Origin: Rhynchopus sp. YZ270_cl-10
Lineage: Eukaryota > Euglenozoa > Diplonemea > Diplonemida > Diplonemidae
Assembly: GCA_964035575.1 (NCBI GenBank)
Contig: OZ037887.1
Coordinates: 1 to 64,000, forward strand
Direction of reading: 5' to 3'
Length of the DNA stretch: 64,000 bases
Shown: positions 56,214 through 64,000 of the stretch, one piece after another
How positions within the stretch are numbered: position 1 is the stretch's first letter
How the letters are laid out: every line of letters starts with the position of its first letter
Made by a program: the position numbers and the translations under genes
Notes under the pieces: generated by a model
The model's database searches: none
What the model saw: the letters and a program-made list of their open reading frames with translations, nothing else
Told to the model about the DNA's origin: nothing

Positions 56214-58320
56214 AAGATCTGCCCAAGGATCGCCTCTTTCAAAGTTGAAGAGGACGCTACAAGGGTCTTGGGAAAAGATGCGGGTAGATGAACACAATCC
56301 TACACAGCCCGCTGGGGGTGTGTGATGGCCCTTTTTTGTCCCTGACGAGGGTTAAGAATAATGTTATTTTGAAACAGACGCCGAAAACGTCGAAAACTTG
56401 GGCAAAAGCAACCCTCTGCACACATCAAAAAGAAGAAGAAGAGTGAAGTTGAAAAACGCCTCACCGTTCATCGGCGGACGCAAAAACAAAAGATCAGAAA
56501 AGGTTTATACGATGAATCTAAGCCTCGTGTGCTTAGTCACTCTTGATAAGAGAAGCGAAGTATAAGCTTGAAAATAAATAAAAAGGGGGAATGTGGGATT
56601 AACCAGAGAGAGGGGCACGTGGGGAACACAAAAGACTTTCTTTTTTTATATCCAAATGTCACAAAAAAATAGTAACTTCACGAGACTCCCCTCTCTTTTG
56701 CTTGAGACACATCCCTTTTTTGCATGTATTTCGTTCCTATTTTCGAATTTTTTAAAAAAATAAAATAACAAGAAGAAAGAAAAATAATGAAACAGACGAA
56801 GGGGTAAAGATGAGGTACGCATCTTTAAGAGAAAAAAATGACAGAATTTGACAAAATATATCCGTTTCGCTTGATCAGATCTCGACCGTTTGTTGCATTG
56901 CACGCTTCCACATTTACAGTAGGACCCATTATTGCGGGACTTTTTTTGTTACCCCCCCCTTCCCGTTCTTATTTTCTGTTCTTCTTTTTCCGTTTCATTG
57001 GCTTCGTTGGTTCCCGGGATCTCGAGGACTTGCTGCCTTCGTCTTTTCAAGAAGCAAGCCTCCTGAGGAACGCTGAACTGATGCACCTTATGAGAGTCTG
57101 ATGGAACACTAACCTGAAAAGGCCGGTGCAATCTAATGTAGGTAGCATTTTGTTTCGTGTGAGAGGAAGAATATTTGAGTGAGGAAAATTGTGGGGGGAA
57201 AAATGGTCACTTTAAAAAAAAACACAAATCACATCCGGCACGGCAGGTATGGGGACTATGCCATGAGCCGCAATAGATGTTAGCAATTTATTACCAGAAT
57301 CATAAACACTTTACGCCCGAGTGGCCTGGGTTGCACAAGGCAGAGAGGCTCTCGGGTGGTGGAAATCGTTATGCTGACCCGGTAATACAATGGCTTATTG
57401 AAGGAAAAACAAACAAAAAAAAAACATTTTTAGCTGCGTAAAAGCTGCGAAATGAAAGGAATTTTGTGCGTATTTGTATAGTATGTGTGGTGGGACATGC
57501 TCGTCTGGACTTGCAAGAGAGACATGTCGGCACCAGCCACGTACTGACACAAGAACGCGGGTCGCTTTTTTGGTGGTTTATCCCTCATCCTTGGTGTGTT
57601 GGCGCGCCATCATTGCTCTTGATGGGCTGGCCGTACACTAGTGTTCACAGATCAGAATCGAGCAGTAGTAGCTCTAGCACGAGCTTGGTGCGGCCCCGTT
57701 TAGTGAATCTTACAGTACGGGGATTTCTGCAACAATACCACGGAGGGCGGTAAAAATGTTTTGGCAAAAAAGAAACACACATACAATGATAAAAATATCT
57801 TCCCGACAGAAAAGGGAGGCTTATATGGTCAATATGGAATACAATACGCTCATGGGCAAATGAAATTGTGGTAAATACAGGCAAATATTGTAAAGCAAAA
57901 GGCAAAGATGAAAGACTTTTTAACACAAAAAGAAAAAAGAAAAAAGAGAAAGAAAGAAACAGGAGCAGTCAAATGGCGCCACTGGGGGTGTGCGTCCTCG
58001 TGAGTTGCATTTATTTTCTTCTTTTTGTACCGTGTGTGGCGGAGCCAACACGAGAAGGCAATGCAAAACATTAAAAGGAAAAAGAGAGGAGGAAAAAAAA
58101 TCACCTTTTTCTTGGCTTCTTTGACTACTTCCTGTAGTGGAGTTGGATTTATGAAAAAAAAATTCGCATTCTTAGGGTTCTTGTGGACAACAGATAACCA
58201 GCCGAGATAATGGTTTTTGTCTGTGTACACAAGACAGAGGGCACTGCATACAGAAACTTCAACTGCTGAAGTCAGCAGCCCTCATCCCCCCTTTTTGTAG
58301 CGCAACAATATTTATGTGAA
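56214..58320. other. Gene-poor region with homopolymers, part 2
   Basis: Apart from hairpin H3, nothing recognised. A 95-codon open frame at 57466-57753 has some balanced composition but no recognised motif, and I do not call it. Confidence 0.45.
56496..56545 (+). ncRNA. Candidate stem-loop family member H3
   Basis: aaaaggtttatacgatgaat, then ctaagc-ctcgtgt-gcttag and tcac. The inner stem is a perfect 6 bp. Confidence 0.5.
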
Positions 58321-58324
58321 ACAG

Positions 58325-58375
58325 AAAGAAATCTTGTAAGATGAATGTGCCTCTCTGTGCACACTATTGTTTTAA
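58325..58375 (+). ncRNA. Candidate stem-loop family member H4
   Basis: Subfamily B: gtaagatgaatgtgcctctctgtgcacac, in which gtgc/gcac replaces ctaagc/gcttag around the same cctctc loop. Confidence 0.45.
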
Positions 58376-58920
58376 GTGGCTATTATTAAGTTCTATGTTT
58401 ATTGCTCGTTCCGACCCGTAACTGGCTTTTCTTTAAAGAAAGTGGTCAGGGTCGTAGTTTGTTTTGTTTAGTTTTCCTTTTTTTTGAAGAATTTTGCTAT
58501 ATAAAGAAGCATCAAGATCTTTTGAGGGGGGATCAATACGAGAAAAAAAAAAAGGTTAATATGACATCACATGAAACAAAACACCCACCACCGTCAGCTT
58601 TGGTCTTGTTAAAAAGACTAGCTTGGGTACTCTTTTATTGGTGGGTTTCCTCGAGTATAAAAAAAAAGAGAAAAATTTAGATTCATATACTTTCCAACTC
58701 ATGAGATTTTATGCTTTCAATTTAGAACAGAAAAGCATTATTTTTTTTTTTTTGGAATAAATAAAGTTTTTTTTTGTGAGAAATGAATACCTATATATTG
58801 CATCATTAAAAAGAAGAGTGGTCAGGTTTCTTGATACACTCATGAAAAAAGAGTACAACCTGAGAAAAAACAGTGAAGTTGCAGAGAGCGGAAGGGAATG
58901 GAAGAGAAGGGGAAAAAGAA

Positions 58921-58972
58921 AGAAAAGTTTGCTAGATGAACCTAAGCCTCTCGTGCTTGGTCACCTTTCTAG
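58921..58972 (+). ncRNA. Candidate stem-loop family member H5
   Basis: Best-preserved form with H8: agaaaagtttgctagatgaa, cctaagcctctcgtgcttgg, tcacctttct. Outer (aaaagt/acctttt-like) and inner stems both pair. Confidence 0.5.
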
Positions 58973-59884
58973 AGAAGACAAAAAAAAAAATGACTCATTT
59001 GGGGCATGAGTCCAATGGTTACAGATAGACCCCAAAAATTCGCACATAAAATCAATTATTTAAAAGGGGGTGGAAGCAGTGTTTCTGCGTGGAAGACAAC
59101 AGAAAAACCCTAAAAACTTTTGTTTTGATTGGACTACTATTCGGGATAGCAGTCACGATTTTTCTTGTTACAGAAGAACCCAAAAAAACGCACAAAAAAA
59201 AAACACAATCTAAAAGATGAATTCTGATCAACATCTCAAGAAAAAAAAAAGGGGGCGGACTTCTCACCGACATTTGTTTTTAAAAACATTTTTTTTTTCC
59301 TTCGCAAAACATAGAAAGAGATGGTTTTGTCTGTTGAAGAATCGCCACTTCAGCAACGATTCTTTTGACCACAAAAAGCACGACTCTTCTGGGGGCTGGA
59401 AAGGAGGGAGGAAAATGCACATTGGGAGGGAAGGGGAGAGGAGGGGGTTTTTTTTCAGAGGGGAAGACCAAAAAAAAAAACATTTTAGCAACAAGCGCAG
59501 TTATTGTACAGCGTGTGTGTCGGGGGGGCGTCCTCAGGTTGCTAGGACTCGGTTGTGCCTACACGACGGTGAAGTAAGATGCGGTTGTAGTTGTGGTTTC
59601 ACCGTTGTCTTACAAAAGGTAAGCAACGGTGAGACCCCAAGCAAAAACCACAAAGTCAAATCATTTACTTCACCGTTGTGTACCATATTCCCACAAAAAC
59701 TCCTCCTCATCCTTCGAAGAACAGGGGAGAACCTGGAGGATGTGTCCCTCCTCAGACAGACAAAAATCCATCGTTGGAGCGAGGTGTGATTGTTGTGTGG
59801 GCCCCGAACCCACCTGCCAGGCTTGTCAATACTAAAATCATATCATGGTCGCCATCTGTCCACACATCAGGTTGTTTTGTCAAT

Positions 59885-59935
59885 AAAGAAAAGCTGGTTG
59901 GTTAAACCTAAGCCATATTGCTTAGTCGTCCAAGA
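59885..59935 (+). ncRNA. Candidate stem-loop family member H6
   Basis: aaagaaaagctggttggtta, then aacctaagc-catatt-gcttagtc. The inner stem is perfect and the loop differs. Preceded by caataaag. Confidence 0.45.
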
Positions 59936-60317
59936 AAAACACCCTCCAAAAAGAGGGCTACCAACCAATCCCCTTCGTGGTATAAGGTCAAGTATCTGGT
60001 TTTTTTAGGGGGGGAATTTTGGAAAAAAAACTCCTTTTTTTGAACTTGGTTTGGGTATCAGTTCGGCAAGGGTGTGACCAAAACAAAGCCTTGTATTTCG
60101 TTATTTTTTTTTGCTTTTGGGTAATTCATCGCATCAATATTTTGTTTTTTCGGTGTACAAAGCAACATGACACATCACACCTGGCATCCCGGCAGGCGTT
60201 GAAAACAGATTCCCACAAGGAGGCCAGGTTCTGAGGCAGATTAGCTGCAGATGGTTTTGGGGAGGTTTTCTTCAGTGCTACCTATTTGCTACCTATTTGG
60301 TACACCTCGGGCATGCT

Positions 60318-60389
60318 TACACCATGGCCTCGTATAGTAAACGTTTTCTCGTCGCTCGTCACGTAATGTCATTACGAGCCCATGGTGTA
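60318..60389. repeat. Long hairpin with 17-bp arms
   Basis: tacaccatggcctcgta pairs with tacgagcccatggtgta with one mismatch. Inside the loop cgtaatg-t-cattacg is a second perfect palindrome, so two alternative folds exist. Confidence 0.8.
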
Positions 60390-61288
60390 GTCACTTTTTG
60401 AATAGCTGGTTTAACAGCTGAGTTGAAATACAAAAATAACCGGTTGAAACCACAACTAAAACCACAAAGTCAAAGTCATTTATTTCACCATTGTACAAAC
60501 AGCAGACACGCAACACTAGAGGTGGGGTGGGTGGGGAGTGGTGGGAGATCACATGGGGAGGGGGTGGATTTGTAACTGGTGGGGTGAGGGGAGCAACGCT
60601 TTTATGAAGGGGGAAGAAGGGGCATGAAAGGTTTGTTCATTTTTTTTTTTTTTTTTTTTTTTTTGTATTCTATTTTCCGGAGAGAAAAGAAAAAAAAGGG
60701 CAAAACAGAGAAAAGAGAGAGAAAGAAAGAGAGAGGGAGAGAGGGTCTCAGACAACGTTTCAGGCAAAAAAAAAAAAAAAATGGTTCCCTCTTTCTGTCT
60801 CTCTCTGTTCTCTGTCTCTGTAGCCCTGTTCTGTAAATTTTCTCAAATAACCTTTTGTTTGTGAGTAACGGTTTTTTGTTACTGCACGCCAACTTTGAAT
60901 GTGAATCATCCAGACGTACAACGGTATGTTACTGTATCGGTAGGTTTATGTACAATAAAAAAAAAATCAATACTTTAATTTTAAACAAACACACACACAC
61001 ACACACATATGCAATACATGTACGCACGCAATCTCACCTCTTATGAATGGGGTGTGGTAGAGTTGGTTCGGATACAAAGGGGTGCCGCAACTAGGCTTGA
61101 CTTGACATACAATGCCCTCCCGTGACAGTGTACCTAAGTTTACCCCCAAATAGCTGTCTACAAATAACTTTTTGTTTCGCCGCAAGTGTTGGCTTTTCAA
61201 AGTTACCAAATGAATACAGTTATTTGGGCCCCTTTTCGCCTGATCCTCAATAAAAAATCAAAATCAAAATCAAAAAAAAAAAAAAAAT

Positions 61289-61322
61289 TAAAAGATGTCC
61301 CTCTCTGTGCACCACATCTTTT
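61289..61322 (+). ncRNA. Candidate stem-loop family member H7
   Basis: Subfamily B: aaaagatgt / acatctttt form a perfect 9-bp outer stem around ccctctctgtgcacc. Confidence 0.45.
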
Positions 61323-61945
61323 CAAAACAAAACAAAAGATGAGCACGCTCTCACGCGCACGCAAATGGGGAGGGGGAAAAAAAAAAACGAAACGACAAAT
61401 TATATGGATATCTGTGTGTGCCGTGCACTTCGTCAAATGCATCGTACAACAGGAATCGGATTTCGCAAATAAAACAAACAAGGGGTGGCTGGGATGATCG
61501 GGGAGGGGAGGGGGAAAACTGTTAGTGCTTTATGTAATGAGGAGCAGAAAAAGAAGGATTGGTGTGAGAGGTGCAACCTCATTGGGCACGTCTCTCTCTG
61601 TTCGGTTACCTAAAAATGATTAAAAAAAAACCGAAGGTGCTAAGTCTGTTGTATCAGTTGTAAATTTGTTTTCATCAAACATTTATTTTTTGTCTTTTAT
61701 GTGAAGCTTAGCTTTGTTTCGTCGCCTTCACTGTAACCTACCGAGGTAGGCGTGACGCTGACTAAGCCTTTTAAGAATGTAAGACAAATGTATACAATCT
61801 TGTTTCATATACTAACTATTCTACTGAATAGATGGCACAATAGGGTGCACTAAATGGACCCAATCTTGAAACGATGAAAAAATATGAATGACACATATTT
61901 CAAAATCGGTAAGTCTGTATGGTGAGAAGGGAGGGGGAAAAAACA

Positions 61946-61981
<36 letters not shown>

Positions 61982-62189
61982 ACACACATTCACAACAGCA
62001 TCAAAAAAAGATGCACTGAGGGGTTACCCTGGGAATGGATACGTGCTTTTTGCTCCTCTCACCTTATGCTTGTGGAAATGGAAATGGAAAAGTGTTTCAA
62101 CCTATGCAATCAATAAATTGGTAGCACAGGTATAGGGATCAACAAAAATGTTCCCAACAAATGGCAAAGTAAAGGGGGTCAGAAAAAAG
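61323..62189. other. Gene-poor region with homopolymers, part 4
   Basis: A34 at 61947-61980 and a ctaccgaggtag mini-hairpin near 61740 flanked by cttagc/gactaagcc, perhaps a distant hairpin-family relative. No gene seen. Confidence 0.4.
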
Positions 62190-62235
62190 AGAGAAAGGTT
62201 TGCAAGATGACCCTAAGCCTCTCGTGCTTAGTCCA
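62190..62235 (+). ncRNA. Candidate stem-loop family member H8
   Basis: gagaaaggtttgcaagatga, then ccctaagcctctcgtgctta and gtcc. It lies 15 bp before the 105-bp inverted-repeat element. Confidence 0.5.
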
Positions 62236-62249
62236 GAGTTGTATAGGTC

Positions 62250-62354
62250 CCGTATTCGTACAAAGTATCGACCGTAAAAAAGATCGAACTTCCAGAAAAA
62301 TCCTGAAAAGGTCGAGAACAATATTACGGTCAATAATTTTTTGTACGAATACGG
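62250..62354. repeat. 105-bp element with 15-bp perfect terminal inverted repeats
   Basis: Ends ccgtattcgtacaaa (62250-62264) and its exact complement (62340-62354). A second perfect 8-bp pair, gaccgtaa/ttacggtc, lies at 62270-62277 and 62324-62331. It looks like a miniature foldback or MITE. No convincing target duplication was found. Confidence 0.85.
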
Positions 62355-63107
62355 TCTTTGTATGTGGGATACAATGTTTATGTGGGGATTTTTTTTTTCC
62401 CATTTTTGGGGTTTGGAGCTAGTCCCCATAGGCCAAGACGCGCAGCCCACACTGCCTCAGCAGAGCAAAAGAGAACAGGATTAGTACCAAGAAATTAGTT
62501 CCATAGACTTTCAAGTCAAAGAAGAGAAAGTACAAAGGACGTTCTAGATACATCCAGTCTTTAAAAAAAAATGAAGAAAAGAGCAAAAGCAATTGGGCAG
62601 AAAGTAAAAAAAATATATAAAATTTTAAGAACGCAGTGTGGGTTTGTGTGTCCACATAACACATTGATTGACGTGCGGTGCGGACCGTACCCTGTGCGTT
62701 CTTCGAGTCTCATATAAGAACAGTATTTATGCAAAAAAGATAACATGTGAACTGTGATTCGTCAGCAACGCTCTCTCTCTGGGAAAGCAGGGGAAAAAAA
62801 GGAAAGAAAAATTGAAAGATGAGTATGCCTCATGTGCACACACAACTTTGAATTCATCTTTGAAAACTGGGCAGAAAGAGAATGCTGGGTTTTTTGTTAA
62901 TGCTGATTTTTCAAAAAGGCTGATTGACGGAACTGCGTTACGCTTTAGTGCGGACACAAGACTAGAAACAGATAAGAAGAAGAAGTCAAAGGGTGAAGAG
63001 AGAGACAACTGTATTGTTGCATCCACAAAAACTAAGATAGGTTCTACTCAGTCCCGAACAAGGATTGGGATGCGTTGTCTCACCTCTACGAGAGTGGGGT
63101 TTTTTTT
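62355..63107. other. Gene-poor region with homopolymers, part 5
   Basis: AT-rich; a 99-codon open frame at 62812-63111 starts inside hairpin H9 and is not supported as a gene. Confidence 0.4.
62806..62854 (+). ncRNA. Candidate stem-loop family member H9
   Basis: Subfamily B: attgaaagatgagtatgcct, then catgtgcacacacaacttt. It keeps the gatga and gtgcac elements; the loop is shortened to cctcatg. Confidence 0.4.
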
Positions 63108-63216
63108 TTGAAAACTTGGTTGTATTAGTGTAGCCACCCTAGAGTGTGTTCCACTATAGTTTTTTGAAAACTTGGTTGTTTTAGTGTAGACACCCGAAGA
63201 TGAACTCCACTATACT
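63108..63216. repeat. Tandem pair ttttttgaaaacttggttgt..ccactata
   Basis: Two 55-bp copies (starting about 63108 and 63160). The second contains gtgtag...ctacac around acacccgaagatgaactcc, close to the stem-loop near 48810. Confidence 0.75.
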
Positions 63217-63224
63217 ACACGCGT

Positions 63225-63725
63225 CTAAGTGATGCCGGAGTTACTCCATGCAATGCTCATGGCGGTCGTCGTCGTCCAGTCTCGATTGGGCGGCGGCGGC
63301 GGCACTGGCTTCCTGGCTGCAGTCAACCCACGGTCGGGTGGGGGCGGCGGCGGGGGCTTGTTCTTCAGCGCCTTGTGAGGCGTCTTGACCTTCCCACCGG
63401 TGGTGCACGTCATGGTGGGGGTCGCTGTTGTTGTGGCTCCTGCGGGGAAGCAGGCGCCGGGTGTCTCGTCTTCGGTGCAAGTCGCTGCTGCTGCTCGCAC
63501 CAACATCGCAAGCGCTACGGCCCGCGGTGTCACGTCATGTGGCGGTTGCACCGCCGTTTCCTCTTCTGCCACCTCTATCGTGAGCTGCGAGATCAGCCCC
63601 GATAGAGTGCATGCAGCTGACACCAGGTCGGCCGCATCACACCACTCATCCTCAGTCATCGCTTCAGCCGTCATAGCCCGCGCCTGAGCAATCGCCATAT
63701 CATATCTCCTTAAAAGGAGAGTCAT
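63225..63725 (-). CDS. Small proline-rich protein, unknown
   Basis: 166 aa from the ATG at 63725, or 157 from the internal ATG at 63698. GC content is much higher than in the 8 kb before it, which supports coding. Residues about 15-95 form an Ala-rich helical region (AEAMTEDEWCDAADLVSAAC, then TLSGLISQLTIEVAEEE). The C-terminal part has two polyproline tracts, KPPPPPPPDRG and PVPPPPPNRD, that could bind SH3/WW or profilin-type partners. No known domain recognised. The stop at 63225 is close to the repeat pair, so an intron or truncation at the 3' end is possible. Upstream ctccttaaaaggag (63707-63720) is a small palindrome. Confidence 0.6.
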   Translation of the reverse strand: MTLLLRRYDMAIAQARAMTAEAMTEDEWCDAADLVSAACTLSGLISQLTIEVAEEETAVQPPHDVTPRAVALAMLVRAAAATCTEDETPGACFPAGATTTATPTMTCTTGGKVKTPHKALKNKPPPPPPPDRGLTAARKPVPPPPPNRDWTTTTAMSIAWSNSGIT

Positions 63726-64000
63726 ATTCGCGTGTAGTATGGTGGGAGAGGGCGAACCCCCTCCCTTCCTCCTGTATGGGGGACTCCACTGGTGGGGACC
63801 AATGAAGTACAGTTTTTTTTTGTTTTTTGTTGTTGCTTAAAAAATTGTGTTGACACCAACTAGGTACAAATGATCCATACTCAATGTTTGTTGAACTGCA
63901 GAAAGGTATGACACAGCTTGTCCTATTTTTGGTCTCTCTCAGAGTGATTTTTTTCTCTTTTTTTCTGTTCTTCTTTTTTTCCATTTTGAATGATTTTTTG
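63726..64000. other. Window-end intergenic region
   Basis: Mixed then T-rich sequence. No gene seen; presumably the upstream flank of the proline-rich gene. Confidence 0.4.

Larger units (their letters stand above)
58973..61288. other. Gene-poor region with homopolymers, part 3
   Basis: Contains hairpin H6, T25 at 60640, and a short repeat aaccacaaagtcaaa..tcattta..ttcacc(g/a)ttgt present at about 59649 and 60459. A partly complementary copy (gtgaagtaagatgcggttgtagttgtggtttc) lies near 59570. No gene is supported. Confidence 0.5.

Noticed and set aside
57290-57400. tRNA-like patch (cgcccgagtggcctgg..)
   Set aside because: I could not form a complete cloverleaf or find a consistent T-loop (GTTCRANNC), so no tRNA is called. 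I found no convincing tRNA or rRNA gene in the window.
1-64000. Bacterial or viral origin of the window
   Set aside because: Actin, Arf, GT-AG introns, C2H2/CCCH fingers, tandem MAPKKK-like kinases and Helitrons together indicate a eukaryotic chromosome.

Overview
The window looks like a chromosome segment of a unicellular eukaryote (protist). It carries actin, two Arf-type GTPases, a two-kinase membrane receptor and zinc-finger proteins, and two of the genes have very short GT-AG introns (46, 48 and 63 bp). Start codons sit in A/C-rich leaders (often ..ACAACATG), with no Shine-Dalgarno sites or operons. I cannot place the lineage from sequence alone; an amoebozoan-like or other free-living protist is only a guess.

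The left 39 kb is dominated by mobile and satellite DNA arranged as a repeated module. The left module runs: a TGTAC-type array (1-889), a palindrome-bearing element (E), a 5'-truncated Helitron (1138-5489), more E elements, a TTTGCGGG octamer array, a 746-bp dimeric satellite, degenerate sequence, and a second TTTGCGGG array (to 14658). The right module repeats this order between about 28.0 and 39.0 kb: a longer Helitron with HUH Rep, PIF1-like helicase and OTU protease domains (28238-34311), E, a 7-bp array, E, octamers, 350-bp satellite monomers and octamers. Both Helitrons are broken, but by different lesions. A smaller Rep remnant (27357-27923) shares their leader and trailer.

Between the modules lies a gene island at 15.3-26.9 kb: Arf copy 1 and Arf copy 2 (a segmental duplication), actin, a 294-aa unknown protein, a two-CCCH zinc-finger protein and, on the plus strand, a three-exon C2H2 zinc-finger gene that simple ORF finding splits.

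Right of the second module comes an apparently perfect 8-bp satellite (GGAGCTAA, about 486 copies, 39406-43296), then a receptor-like protein with two kinase domains (43522-45651). Next is a 6,079-bp transposon-like element (45810-51888) with a 15-bp perfect terminal inverted repeat and an exact 8-bp target duplication. This is the signature of a hAT-type element, but it has no transposase and is filled with nested palindromes. A Golgi-type glycosyltransferase follows (52604-54370).

The last 9 kb (54.4-63.2) has no convincing protein gene. It holds long A/T homopolymers and at least nine dispersed stem-loops of one family, all on the plus strand, and ends with a small proline-rich protein gene (63225-63725). 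The best candidates for something undescribed are this hairpin family, the palindrome-filled hAT-like element, and the Helitron/octamer-satellite composite module.
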